Below are positions 32,784 through 42,837 of a stretch of 64,000 bases of DNA, piece after piece. The notes beneath the pieces were generated by a model. It was not told where the DNA came from and searched no databases. It saw only the letters and a list, made by a program, of their open reading frames with translations. The position numbers and the translations under genes were made by a program. The stretch is from Nocardiopsis sp. CNR-923 (lineage in GTDB: Bacteria; Actinomycetota; Actinomycetes; Streptosporangiales; Streptosporangiaceae), in NCBI RefSeq assembly GCF_001942255.1, contig NZ_MKKC01000066.1, forward strand, positions 1 through 64,000. The letters run 5' to 3'. Positions within the stretch are counted from its first letter, which is position 1. Each line of letters starts with the position of its first letter.

Positions 32784-33523
32784 ATGGGAGCTCGCGTGTC
32801 GCGGCTGTTGTCCTGGATCATCCGCTCCGTCTGGTCGTACGCGAGGAGCAACGCCGAAATCCGCGCGGACTCCAAGGCGGCCCGGAGGTTCGCCCGCTTC
32901 GGCGCGGGTTCCGCGATCGCCTTCCCGACCGCGACCCTGTACGGGGAGCCGTGGATCGAGATCGGCGTGCACACCGTGCTGGGCGGCGACATGACCCTCG
33001 CGGCGGGCATGGGCCCCGACTACGACCTGGGTCCCTGCACCGTCGTGCGGATCGGCTCGGGCTGCGCGATCGGCCGCGGGTCGCACATCGTCGCGCACCG
33101 GTCCGTGGACATCGGGGACCACGTCTACACCGGCCCCTACGTCTACATCACCGACCAGAACCACTCCTACGCCAACACCGAGATCCCCGTCGGCCTCCAG
33201 TGGCCCGTCGACGACCCCGTGAGCATCGCGACGGCAGCTGGATCGGCGCGAACGCGGTGATCCTGCCCGGGGCGCACCTGGGCCGCAACTGCGTGGTCGC
33301 GGCGGGCACGGTGGTCCGGCCCGGCCACTACCCCGACCACTGCGTCGTCGCCGGCGTCCCCGGGAGGATCGTGCGCACCCACGACTCCGAGCTGGGTTGG
33401 GACCCGCGGATGCGCGAGAGCGGCACCCCCACCCGTGTGCCCACCCCTGCTGCGGGGCTGCCGCCCGAGGCGCCGACCGAGCCGCCGGAACCGGGTTCGG
33501 CCACGCGGTTCCCGCCCGCCTAG
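32784..33523 (+). pseudogene. Left-handed beta-helix (hexapeptide repeat) acyltransferase (one frameshift as sequenced)
   Basis: With one G restored at about 33230 (ATCGCGAC to ATCGGCGAC) the product is 246 residues. Hexapeptide turns are visible (IGSGCAIGRGSHIVAH, IGDHVYTGPYVYITD, then IGANAVILPGAHLGRNCVVAAGTVV), as is a histidine in TDQNHSY that could be the catalytic base. The acceptor is unknown; relatives acetylate sugars or antibiotics. It ends in a proline-rich tail. It lies between cbs and cystathionine gamma-synthase but is not obviously related to them. Confidence 0.85.
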
Positions 33524-33561
33524 GGCCTGTGGAAGCCGGGTCTTCAGCGGCGATTGGCGGC

Positions 33562-33567
33562 TATTGT
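33562..33567 (+). promoter_or_regulatory. Probable -10 element for leaderless cystathionine gamma-synthase mRNA
   Basis: TATTGT fits the TANNNT -10 pattern and ends 6 bases before ATG 33574, which has no ribosome binding site. This spacing places the transcription start on the start codon. Confidence 0.5.
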
Positions 33568-33573
33568 GGCCCC

Positions 33574-34719
33574 ATGACGTTCGACGGGTTTGAGACGCTG
33601 GCCATCCACGCGGGGCAGGAACCGGACGCCGGGACCGGGGCCGTGGTGGTACCGATCTACCAGACCAGCACCTACGCCCAGGACGGCGTGGGCGGTCTGC
33701 GCCAGGGCTATGAGTACTCGCGCACGGGCAACCCGACGCGCGCCGCCCTTGAGGAGTGCCTGGCCGCGCTGGAGTCCGGAGTGCGGGGGCTGGCCTTCGC
33801 CTCGGGCATGGCCGCCGAGGACACGCTGCTGCGCACGGTCCTGTCGCCCGGCGACCACGTCATCATCCCCGGCGACGCCTACGGCGGCACCTTCCGGCTG
33901 ATCTCCAAGGTCGTCGAGCGCTGGGGCGTCACCTGGGACGCGGTCGACCAGACCGACCCCGAGGCCGTGCGCGCGGCGCTGCGCCCCACCACCAGGGTCG
34001 TGTGGACGGAGACGCCCACCAACCCCCTGCTCAACATCACCGACATCGAGACGGTCGCGCGGATCGCACACGACGCGGGCGCGCTGTACGTCGTCGACAA
34101 CACGTTCGCCTCGCCCTACCTCCAGCAGCCGCTCACGCTGGGCGCGGACGTGGTGGTGCACTCCACGACCAAGTACCTCGGCGGGCACTCCGACGTGGTC
34201 GGCGGCGCCTTGGTGGTCGCCGACGCCGAACTGGGCGAGCGGCTGGCCTTCCACCAGAACACCATGGGCGCCGTTCCGGGGCCGTTCGACTCCTGGCTGA
34301 CCCTGCGCGGGATCAAGACGCTGGGCGTGCGCATGGACCGGCACAGCGCCAACGCCGAGCGGGTCGTTGCCGAACTGGAGCGCCACCCGGCGGTGCGCAC
34401 GGTGTACTACCCCGGGTTGGACGGTCACCCGGGGCACGAGATCGCGGAGCGGCAGATGCGCTCCTTCGGCGGAATGGTGTCCTTCACCCTGCGCGACGGG
34501 GAGAAGGCGGCGCTGCGGCTGTGCGAGCGCACCGAGGTCTTCACTCTGGGGGAGTCACTGGGAGGCGTCGAGTCCCTGGTCGAGCACCCCGGTCGGATGA
34601 CGCACGCGTCGACCGCGGGTTCCGCCCTGGAGGTTCCGCCCGACCTGGTGCGGGTCTCCGTCGGCATCGAGTCCGCGGACGACCTGGTGGCGGATCTGCT
34701 GCGGGCGCTGGAGGACTGA
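33574..34719 (+). CDS. Cystathionine gamma-synthase / gamma-lyase family PLP enzyme
   Basis: Cys/Met metabolism PLP enzyme of 381 residues. The PLP lysine is Lys200 in HSTTKYLGGHSD, with YEYSRTGNPTR, ASGMAA and the ESLGGVESL block near the C-terminus also conserved. It may make cystathionine from O-acyl homoserine (synthase) or cleave it (lyase); sequence alone does not decide. A cbs gene upstream favours a role in methionine-to-cysteine conversion. Position corresponds to Rv1079 (metB). Confidence 0.93.
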   Translation: MTFDGFETLAIHAGQEPDAGTGAVVVPIYQTSTYAQDGVGGLRQGYEYSRTGNPTRAALEECLAALESGVRGLAFASGMAAEDTLLRTVLSPGDHVIIPGDAYGGTFRLISKVVERWGVTWDAVDQTDPEAVRAALRPTTRVVWTETPTNPLLNITDIETVARIAHDAGALYVVDNTFASPYLQQPLTLGADVVVHSTTKYLGGHSDVVGGALVVADAELGERLAFHQNTMGAVPGPFDSWLTLRGIKTLGVRMDRHSANAERVVAELERHPAVRTVYYPGLDGHPGHEIAERQMRSFGGMVSFTLRDGEKAALRLCERTEVFTLGESLGGVESLVEHPGRMTHASTAGSALEVPPDLVRVSVGIESADDLVADLLRALED

Positions 34720-34726
34720 CCGGGCC

Positions 34727-34963
34727 TCAGACCGCGCTGGGGGTGCGGTCCCGCGGGTCGGGGGACCGGGCGTCGTTGGGAAAGCGCAGGCCGACGACGA
34801 GGCTTCCGGTGCGGGACAGGGCGCTCCGGTCTTCGTCGTCGCGCAGGGATCGGTAGCTCCCACGGCGGTCCTGACGGCGGATGCCGATGGAGACGGCGAG
34901 GAGGAACCCCGCGGCCAGGCCCAGGAGTACGACGCCGACGAGCGTGATGACGAGGGGGATCAT
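34727..34963 (-). CDS. Small single-pass membrane protein, hypothetical
   Basis: A 78-residue protein with one N-terminal membrane helix (about residues 3-26) followed by a short charged cytoplasmic tail. I do not recognise a family. The start is well supported by GGAGAA before ATG 34963. It converges on the cystathionine gamma-synthase gene with only 7 bases between. Confidence 0.65.
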   Translation of the reverse strand: MIPLVITLVGVVLLGLAAGFLLAVSIGIRRQDRRGSYRSLRDDEDRSALSRTGSLVVGLRFPNDARSPDPRDRTPSAV

Positions 34964-35200
34964 GGGGTTCTCCTCACGGATGTCGGTTCAGTTCCGCTGA
35001 CTCCCCTCTCCCTTCGTGGGAGGGGGTCTCACGGGTGCTCACGAGGTCTCTTCCGTGTGCTCGGTGGTCGGCGGCGGGCGACGACCACGGATGATCTCCG
35101 TCGGCTCCGGGACCGGGGGCCGTGTACTTAGGGTCGCCTTCCTCTAGGATGGGTAGCGGCGGACCAGATGGACATGTTCTGTTGGTGTCGTGCTCATCTT

Positions 35201-35216
35201 GTTGGTACAAGCCAAC
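35201..35216. promoter_or_regulatory. Inverted repeat upstream of the GntR gene
   Basis: GTTGG-TACAAG-CCAAC is a perfect 5+5 bp inverted repeat about 34 bases before ATG 35250. TGTTGG also occurs nearby at about 35180 and 35219, so several half-sites may be present. It is a candidate autoregulatory site for the following GntR-type protein. Confidence 0.45.
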
Positions 35217-35249
35217 CTGTTGGACTACTACCCCTTCGGGAACGGACTC

Positions 35250-35976
35250 ATGCGGGCAGAGAGTAGATATCGACAGACGCCCGGGTCTTGCGCCGCGAGA
35301 TCCAGGACCGCACCCTTCCTCCCGGAGGACAGCTCCCCTCCGAGAAGCAGCTGGAGGAACGCTTCGAGCCTCCCGCAACACCGTCCGGCTCGCCCTGGGC
35401 ATGCTCCGCAACCAGGGACTCATCCTCAGCAGACCCGGCCGAGGGCACTTCGTCCAGAACGTCGTCCCCGAGACCTTCTACGCCACCCGCCCCACCCAAG
35501 GCACCGGTCTCAACGAGTCCGCCCTGTCCGGACAGACCCTGGAGGAACTCCAGCTCCTCAGCGCCACACCCGACATCGCGAGCCGGCTCCGCGTCCCCGA
35601 GGGCGACATGACCGTCGTCCGCCGCATGTACCGCTTCTCCGGGGACGTGTCCGGCTCCATCAGCTCGGCCTACTACCCCATGGAGCTCGTCCAGGGCACC
35701 GCGCTCATGATGCCCGAGGACGTGGACAGCGCCCTGGAGGTCATGCTGGGGCACGGTCACCGCCAGGTCGGCTGGGTCGACGAGGTGGAGACCCGCATGC
35801 CAACACCCCACGAGGCGTCGCAGCTCGAACTCCCGCCGGGCGTACCCGTGCTGAACGTGCACCGCACCGACTACTCCGAGGAGTGTCCGATCCGCGTGGT
35901 GCACACCGTCTACGCCGGGCACAGCATCCGGTACCAGTTCGAACACGGCAACCTCAAGGCCTACCACCGGGACTGA
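35250..35976 (+). pseudogene. GntR-family regulator with UTRA domain (two frameshifts as sequenced)
   Basis: With one G restored at about 35280 and another at about 35368 the product is 242 residues. It has an N-terminal winged helix (RYRQTARVLRREI, LPSEKQLEERFEASRNTVRLAL, GRGHFVQ) and a C-terminal UTRA ligand-binding domain (about 85-242). This is the HutC/GntR subfamily, repressors usually released by a small metabolite. Both repairs recreate family-consistent residues. The second, similar gene starts 8 bases after the stop, so they are probably co-transcribed. No target metabolic gene is adjacent. Confidence 0.85.
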
Positions 35977-35984
35977 GCACACAG

Positions 35985-36796
35985 ATGAGCACGTCGAAGA
36001 AGACCGTGGTCGCCGACCATCTGCGCGAGGCGCTCGCCAAGGGCGACTACAAGCCCGGCGACGCCTGCCCGGGGAGGAGGAACTCGCGGAGCGGTTCGAC
36101 GTCTCCCGCGCCACGGCGCGCATGGGGATGCGCATCCTCCAGGAGGAGGGCCGCGTCGCCATCCGCGCGGGTCGTGGAGCCTACGCCGCGGACCACCGGC
36201 CGATCATCCACCTGGCCACACCTGTCTCCGGCGGCTCGGACTCCGAGCGCTTCCAGGAGGGCTACCAGCCGCACCTGCGCGAGGCGGGCTACGACAACAT
36301 CCACGAGAAGATCAAAGTCAGCCTGGACACCATGAGCCCGCGCGTGGTCAAGCGCCTGCGCCCGGAGACCGACCTCGCGGTACCGCAGGGCGGCCTCGTC
36401 GTCATCCGCTCCTGCGACCGTTTCGTCGAGGGCGGGCTCTGGCAGTCCCAGATCACCTACTTCCCGTTCACCATCGCCAACAACACACCGCTGATGTCGC
36501 CCGAACGCCTCCAACAGGGGGTCAGCGCCACCCTGAGCGGCCTGGGTCACCACGAGACCTGGAACTGGGACGTCGTCGGCGCGCGCATGCCCTCGCCCTA
36601 CGAGGCCCAGGCCTTCGGGCTCGGCCCCGGCATCCCGCTGCTCGTCCAGGAGCGCGTGGCCTACGCCGGGGAGGTCGCGCTGCGGTTCACCGAGACGATC
36701 ATGCCCGCCAACCGCCACCAGCTCCTCTACTCCGGCGGCGACGCCCCCGAGGCGCTGCTGGTCCTGGCCTCCGACGTCAACGTCTTCGAACACTGA
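35985..36796 (+). pseudogene. GntR-family regulator with UTRA domain, second copy (one frameshift as sequenced)
   Basis: Restoring one C at about 36067 (GCCTG to GCCCTG) yields 270 residues. It has a winged helix (TVVADHLREALAKGDY, LPGEEELAERFDVSRATARMGM, GRGAYAA) and a UTRA domain. It is only distantly similar to the upstream GntR protein in the ligand domain, so the pair may sense different molecules. The pair recalls the KorSA-like or HutC-like regulators that are abundant in filamentous actinobacteria. Start ATG 35985. Confidence 0.85.
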
Positions 36797-36814
36797 CCAC
36801 CGTCTCCCGGGCGG

Positions 36815-37857
36815 TCAGGTCCGCCGCCCCAGATACCGGTCGAGAACGAGCGGACCCAGTGCCGCGGCGTCGGAGCGCACGACCCGCGCCGCCCGCCGCC
36901 GTTCCACCTCGGCGGCGAAGGCGTGCAGCCGGGGGTCGTCGGCGAGCAGGAAGAACACCGCCTCCGCTCCCTCGCGCAGCAGCCCGTCCAGCTCTCCGAG
37001 GGTGACCTCGGCGGTACGCGGATCGGGCGGCCACGCGAACCTGGCGCGGCCGTCGTCGTCCACGTGCGCCGTGGGCTCGCCGTCGGTGACCACCAGCACC
37101 AGGGGCCGGAGGCCGCGGTGGCGCCGCGCGTTCCGCCTGGCCAGCCGGAGCGCGTGGTGCAGGTTGGTGCCGGGGGCGCGCCGCCGCTCCCGCGCCGTCA
37201 GCGCGCCGGGCGTCAGCTCGTAGGCGGTGTCACCGAAGCGACCAGTTGGATCCGGTCCTCCGGGTGATGGCCGCTGACCAGGGTGTGCAGGGCCAGCGCG
37301 GTCCGCGTGGCAGCCGTGTGCAGGGCACGCTCGACCATCGAGTGCGACAGGTCGACCAACAGCGACACCGCCCGTGCGCCGACCGGTTCGGTCTCGGCGA
37401 CGCGGAGGTCGTCCGCGCGCAGCCGGATCGCCCGCTCCCCGGGAACGGCGCGGCGCAGCGCCGCCGCCCGCACGCTGGCCACGGGGTCGAGGGGACGGTC
37501 GTCGTCGGCCTCGCGGGGAAGGGCCGCTCCCGTGGGCTCGGTACCCGACGCGGCGCCGCCCGCGTGCCGCCCCGCTGCGCTCCGTGCGGCGCGCTCGATG
37601 TCGCGCAGCGCGATCCGGCCGAGCCGCCGTAGTTCGCGCGGGGTGAGTCCGTGGCCGGTCCCCTCCCCGGGAGGGAGGAGGCCGTCGGCGCGTGTCCCGT
37701 CCAGCGATCGCTCCTCGGCGGAGCCCTCGCCCGCGCCGCCGTCCCCCGCCTGCTCCCGTTCGGGGGCGTTCGCCTCGACCCACTTCTCCGCGGGCGGCGG
37801 GTCGGGGTCGGCCAGCGGGTCCGGGCCGCCCGTGTACGCCCGGTAGCGGAACCCCAT
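36815..37857 (-). pseudogene. VWA-domain protein, chelatase subunit D-like (one frameshift as sequenced)
   Basis: With one G restored at about 37231 (GTCGCTTC to GTCGGCTTC) the product is 347 residues. The first half is acidic and disordered with a conserved HGLTPRELRRLGRIALRDIERA helix. The second half is a von Willebrand A domain with the metal site DLSHSM (DxSxS), a conserved Thr, and VVTDGEPTAH. GGGAGGAG precedes ATG 37857. It lies 37 bases downstream of the AAA partner, so they form an ATPase/VWA pair like MoxR-type chaperones or Mg-chelatase I/D. Real substrate unknown; no chlorophyll genes are present. Confidence 0.85.
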
Positions 37858-37894
37858 GCCCGTCTCCTCCCGTGTGCGCCCGCGTCGTCGCGGG

Positions 37895-39321
37895 TCAGAA
37901 CCGGTAGACCCCGCCGTCGGTGACGCGTCCTTGGACAGGCGCCGTTCCAGGTACAGCCCTTCGAGCGCGAACTCGACCACCGCGGCGGCCAAACCCTGGG
38001 TGGGGGGACCGTCCTCCGCCTCGGGCGCGGCGCTCTCGATGAGGGCGGATAGGCCCGGCACGGCGCCCACCCGGCGCAGGAGTTCGGCGGCGCCGACGAG
38101 GTCGCCGGTCTCGACGGTGCCGCCCCCGGCGAACCGGTCGGCGATGGGGGACAGGTCGGCCTCGCCGAGCCGGGAGCGGAAGGTCTCGGCGACCGCCCGC
38201 CGCAGGAGCACGTGCAGGATCTCCACCTCGCGTCCCTCGGCCTCCAGCTCGAACTCGACCTTGCCCAACAGCGGCTCGACGACGGCGGGTAGGTCGCTGA
38301 CCCGGGCCACGGGGACGTCCTCGCCGGTCAGGGCCGCGCGGCGCAGGGCGGAGGCGGCGACGGTCTCGGCGGCGGCCACGGAGAAGCGCACCGACACCCC
38401 GGAGCGACCGTCGACCTTCTTGGACGCGCGGACCAGCCGCGTGAACCGCGCGAGGGCCTCCAGCAGGTGCGCGGGCACGGTGGTGCCCTCGGGGAGCGCC
38501 GCCTCCTGCCGCACCAGCGCGAGTTCGTCGTCGAGTCGCAGCGGGTAGTGGGTGCGCACCTGGGCGCCGAACCGGTCCTTGAGCGGTGTGACGATCCGCC
38601 CGCGGCTGGTGTAGTCCTCCGGGTTGGCGCTGGCGACCAGCAACAGGTCCAGCGGCAGCCGCAGGGTGTACCCGCGGATCTGGAGGTCGCGCTCCTCCAG
38701 GACGTTGAAGAGCGCCACCTGGGCGCGGGCGGGCAGGTCCGGCAGTTCGTTGACGCAGAAGACGCCCCGGTTGGCGCGCGGTACGAGGCCGTAGTGGATG
38801 GTCTCGGGGTCGCTGAGCGAGCGCCCCCGCGCCAGCCGTGCCGGGTCCACGTCGCCGATGAGCTCGCCGACACCGGTGTCGGGGGTGGCGAGCTTCTCCC
38901 CGTAGCGGTCGTCGCGGTGCCGCCAGACGACCGGCAGGGCGTCGCCGTCGCGCTCGGCCCGCGCGCGGCATCCGGGGCACACGGGGGCGAAGGGGTGGTC
39001 GTTGACGGGGCAGCCCGCGACGGCGGGCGACCACTCGTCGAGGAGCCCGGCCAGGGTGCGGATCAGCCGTGTCTTGCCCTGGCCGCGCTCGCCAAGGAGC
39101 ACGATGTCGTGCCCGGCGATCAGGGCCCGTTCCACCCGTGGGAGCACCGTGGCGTCGAATCCGTGCAGGCCGGGGAAGCGGGGGCTGCCCGCGCCCATCC
39201 GGCGCAGCAGGTTGTCCCGTACCTCGGCGGCCACGGAACGGTGGACGTGTCCGGACGCGCGCAGCGCGGCGCGCGTCGTCGGGAGGTCGCTCGGGGGCGG
39301 GTAAGGCGTGGCGGGACTCAC
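37895..39321 (-). pseudogene. MoxR/ChlI-like AAA+ ATPase (one frameshift near the C-terminus as sequenced)
   Basis: A 475-residue AAA+ protein with Walker A LLGERGQGKTR, a CPGCRA cysteine pair insertion (PVCPGCRARAE), Walker B VFCVNELPDL, sensor-1 VASANPEDYTSRG and arginine finger region DRFGAQ. Restoring one G at about 37935 lets it stop at 37895 (end VTDGGVYRF); without it the frame runs into the VWA gene. It probably remodels a target with the VWA partner. GTG 39321 has no ribosome binding site but a TAGACT -10 box ends 7 bases upstream, suggesting a leaderless mRNA. Confidence 0.86.
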
Positions 39322-39328
39322 GCCATGG

Positions 39329-39334
39329 AGTCTA
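39329..39334 (-). promoter_or_regulatory. Probable -10 element for leaderless AAA ATPase mRNA
   Basis: On the minus strand TAGACT (TANNNT) ends 7 bases before GTG 39321. No ribosome binding site is present between. Confidence 0.4.
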
Positions 39335-39559
39335 GGGAGTGTCGGCGGCCCCGGTGACACGAATCCGCTCCTGACTTCCGTGCGCGGGAAGGGTTCCGGG
39401 CCCGCTGTCACCGCGCGCACCCGTGATCACCGATGCCCGCGCGGCTGGTCCGTGCGCGCTCACCCGTTCTCGGACGCCGGTGGCCGTGGACCCCCAGAGC
39501 GGGGCGGGGAGTGGAAGAATGGGGGTGAAGGTGCGGTCCGAGGTCCGGCCGGAGAGCCG

Positions 39560-40821
39560 GTGAAGGCGGGGTGGCGGCTGGTGGCGCGGTTCGGCGATGC
39601 TCTGACGACGGGGGCCGACCTCGTGAACGCGGCCGAGCGGGCCGTGCTGTGCGCTCTCGAACGATTGGGCGGGGCCGCGCCGGAGGCGTCCCCTGGTGGG
39701 GATGGCCTGTCCGGACGCGAGACCTCCCCGGCGGGCGATGACGGGCGACGGCCGGGCGGAGCCGTCGACCTCGTGTGCTTCTTCGTCAGCGGCGCCGATC
39801 CGGACGAGGTCACGCTCGCCGGCAGACGCGTGATGGAACTGGTCCCCGGCGCGTCGCGCTCGGGTGCAGCTCCACCGGCGTGATCGGCGGCGGTCGCGGC
39901 GTGGAGGGCCAGGGGGCGGTCAGTGTGTGGTGCGCGCGGCTGCCGGGCGTCGAGCTCACCCCCTTCCAGTTGGACACCGTCCTGGAGGAGGACCACCTCG
40001 CCGTGGTCGGCATGCGCGAACCCGGCCCGCTCGACCGGGTGGCGATCCTGTTGGCCAACCCCTACGAGTTCCCCACCCAGGCCTTCGTCCGAGAGTCCAC
40101 TCCGGCCCTGGGCGGGCTGCCGCTGGTCGGCGGTATGGCCGACGGCCTGCGCGGGGAGGAGTCCGTCCGGCTGTTCTGTGACGGGGACGTGGTCGACAGC
40201 GGCGCCATCGGGGTGCTGGTCGGCGGCGAGGGCGTGCTCGGGACCGTGGTCAGCCAGGGCTGCCGCCCGATCGGCCCGAACATGACCGTCACCAAGGCTG
40301 AGGGAAACCTCCTCTTGGAACTCGCCGGGACCAACGCCTACGAGAAGCTCGAAGGCCTGTTGGACTCGCTGAGCGAGGAGGACCGCGAGTTGGCCGCCCA
40401 GGGGCTGCACGTGGGCCTGGCCATCGATGAGTACGCGGACAAGCACGAGCAGGGGGACTTCCTGATCAGGGCGCTCGCCGGCGTCGATCCCGACCTGGGC
40501 GCGCTGGCGGTCGGCGACATGGTCGAGGTGGGCCAGACCGTGCGCTTCCAGGTGCGCGACGCGGGGACGGCGGACGAGGACCTGGCACGGAGACTGGCCG
40601 ACTTCGGCGCGGAGCACGAGGTCGGCGCCGGGTTGCTCTTCTCCTGCAACGGGCGGGGCAGGGCCCTGTTCTCCCAGGCCGACCACGACGTGCTCGCCGT
40701 CCGCCGCATCCTGGGCGTGGACGCGGTGGCGGGTTTCTTCGCGGCGGGGGAGATCGGTCCGGTCGGCGGCGTCAACCACGTCCACGGGTTCACCGCGTGC
40801 CTGCTCGCGTTCGCCGACTGA
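39560..40821 (+). pseudogene. FIST N/C sensory domain protein (one frameshift as sequenced)
   Basis: Restoring one base at about 39860 gives a 420-residue protein. The N-terminal FIST domain includes VALGCSSTGVIGG-type residues, and the C-terminal FIST_C domain includes LLFSCNGRGRALF. FIST domains are thought to bind small ligands such as amino acids, often fused to or beside kinases or cyclases; none is adjacent here. There is no signal peptide or membrane segment, so it is cytoplasmic. Start GTG 39560 after GGAGAG; upstream in-frame sequence is not family-like. Confidence 0.85.
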
Positions 40822-40949
40822 GGGTTGCCTAACGAATCGGACTTTTACCGGCGTATCACCAACACCCGACACAAGCTCCTTGAGTGTGTACGCACCAGGG
40901 CGCTTACTGAGAGTGACGGAGTTGTCCTCTCTGGGTGAAGGAAGACGCC

Positions 40950-42293
40950 ATGTCCGACCGACGGTGCCGAGCCACCGCGCAGACCCTGGCCGCTCTGAGC
41001 GCCGCCGCACTGCTGGTGCCGACGACCCCGGCCCTCGCGCGGACGGACTGGATCGCACAGGACCTCGCCTCCGCCGACCGGGTCGGGCTGGTGCTCGACG
41101 ACGGCGCGCTGCGCGTGGCCACCGGCGGGTCGGCGGGCGGAACCAGCGCCCGCAGGGAGCACGACGCGCCCGAGACCGGCCTGGCCACCTTCCCCGATCT
41201 GGGGCTGGGGGCGCGCACCGACACGGTGGACCTGTCGGTGCGCGCCGAGGGAGACCGGAGCGACGTGCTGGCCGAGGCGCGCGGCGTGCGTGACGACGGC
41301 ATGTGGACCGAATGGCACCCGGCGCCGCGGCACGGCCGCGTCACCCTGCCCGAGAGCGTCTCCCGCGTGCAGCTGCGGGTGGAGGTGGACGGTGACGGCA
41401 CGGCGCTGACCGGGCTGGGCGTGCGGGCGGCCGATCCGTCGCCGCACGGCGGACCCGGCGGGGGCCGCTGGGGCCGCGACCCGTGGACGGGCGGACCCGA
41501 GTACCCTGACCCGACCGGCGGGCAGGAGGGCGCCGCCGGCGAGCGGACCAGGCCGTTCTCCGCCCGGCTCTTCGCCACCCGGATCGGGCTGGTCGGCGGG
41601 CGCACCGCCAACGGCCACACCATCCGCACCGCAGACCACTTTGTGGCGCTGCCGTCACGCCGGGCCCTGGCCCCTCGGGGCGGGGGCGACTACACGGTAC
41701 GGGTGTGCACCACGGGGGCGCTGGGCCCCAAGGCCCTGGGCGCGCCCGCGGACCACGAACCCCGATGCGCCTACCTCCCGGTGTGGGACGTGGGCCCGTG
41801 GAACATCACGGACGACCACTGGAACGAGTCCCGACAGAGTTGGCCCGACCTGGATCACGGCCGCCCCCAGGCGCAGGCCGCCTACTCCGACGGCCACAAC
41901 GGCGGGCGCGACGGCTTCGGCCGCAGGGTGCGCAACCCGGCCGGGATCGACCTGGCCGACGGTGCGTTCCGCGAAGGACTCCAACTGCCCGACAACGGGT
42001 GGGTGGAGGTCGACTACCTGTGGACCGCGGACTACCGGGCCAAGGCCAGGATCACGACCGCCACGCGACATGACCCGGTGGTCGTGCGAGGCGGTCCCGG
42101 ACTGGAGCATTCCCCGGTGGGGCTGGCCGCGCACACGGCGGTCGTGGACGTGGCCTGCCAGGCGGTCGGGGACGTGGCCAGGGGGCCCTTCGGAACGGAT
42201 GACGCCTGGTACCGGATCGGGGAGGGCAACTACGTCCCGGCCGTGTTCGCAGACGGCGGCGCGGACGCGCCCGCGTGCGAACCGCTTCCGTGA
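40950..42293 (+). CDS. Secreted protein of unknown function
   Basis: A 447-residue exported protein. It has a clear signal peptide (charged start, hydrophobic stretch AALSAAALLVPTTPALA, cleavage near residue 32). The middle is Gly/Pro-rich, and the C-terminal half has a conserved-looking block, YTVRVCTTGALG then CAYLPVWDVGPWNITDDHWN, with four cysteines (two likely disulfides). Similar proteins occur in Streptomyces as secreted hypothetical proteins. No catalytic motif was recognised. GAAGGAAG precedes ATG 40950. Confidence 0.75.
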   Translation: MSDRRCRATAQTLAALSAAALLVPTTPALARTDWIAQDLASADRVGLVLDDGALRVATGGSAGGTSARREHDAPETGLATFPDLGLGARTDTVDLSVRAEGDRSDVLAEARGVRDDGMWTEWHPAPRHGRVTLPESVSRVQLRVEVDGDGTALTGLGVRAADPSPHGGPGGGRWGRDPWTGGPEYPDPTGGQEGAAGERTRPFSARLFATRIGLVGGRTANGHTIRTADHFVALPSRRALAPRGGGDYTVRVCTTGALGPKALGAPADHEPRCAYLPVWDVGPWNITDDHWNESRQSWPDLDHGRPQAQAAYSDGHNGGRDGFGRRVRNPAGIDLADGAFREGLQLPDNGWVEVDYLWTADYRAKARITTATRHDPVVVRGGPGLEHSPVGLAAHTAVVDVACQAVGDVARGPFGTDDAWYRIGEGNYVPAVFADGGADAPACEPLP

Positions 42294-42315
42294 GGTTCCC
42301 TCCGGGCGGTGCGGG

Positions 42316-42837
42316 TCAGTCGCGGACGACGACGGTTCCGCAGGTCCGGTCGTGGAGGGCGCGGCGGGCCTCTCCGAGGGAGGCCATGGACTCGCCCAGG
42401 GAGAACAGGTGGCCCAGGACCGGCAGCGACTGGGGGAGCCCGAACAACGCGGCCCGGCCCAGGGCCTGGCCCTGGCTGAGCCGCCCGCCGTCGGCGGCGT
42501 TCACCACCCTGATCCCGACCATGGCCTTGCCCAGGGTGCGTCCCCACGCCACCAGGTACAGCCAGTCGTAGAAGAACAGCAGCACGCCCCAGCCGAAGAA
42601 GAGCATCAGCGCCCAGACACCGGCCTGGGCGTCGCTGGCGTCGGATTCCCCGGTCAGCAACAACAGTAGGACGACCACCACGACGAAGAACGCGGCCGCG
42701 GCGATCACCGCGAGGACGTAGTCGATGGACCGCGCGGCCAGGCGGCGGCCGAAACCGGCCAGCTCCGGCCCTCCGCGCGCGGAAGGGACGGCCGCGGCGT
42801 ACCTCGGGTTCTGCGGATACCAGTGGGGGGTGGCCAT
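42316..42837 (-). CDS. RDD family membrane protein
   Basis: A 173-residue protein with the RDD signature: GFGRRLAARSIDYVLAVI in the first helix, a second and third helix, then GRTLGKAMVGIRVV. Start ATG 42837 is chosen because GAGGAAAC is just upstream. RDD proteins are integral membrane proteins of unclear role, sometimes linked to sodium tolerance or envelope stress. It converges on the secreted-protein gene with 22 bases between stops. Confidence 0.88.
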   Translation of the reverse strand: MATPHWYPQNPRYAAAVPSARGGPELAGFGRRLAARSIDYVLAVIAAAAFFVVVVVLLLLLTGESDASDAQAGVWALMLFFGWGVLLFFYDWLYLVAWGRTLGKAMVGIRVVNAADGGRLSQGQALGRAALFGLPQSLPVLGHLFSLGESMASLGEARRALHDRTCGTVVVRD

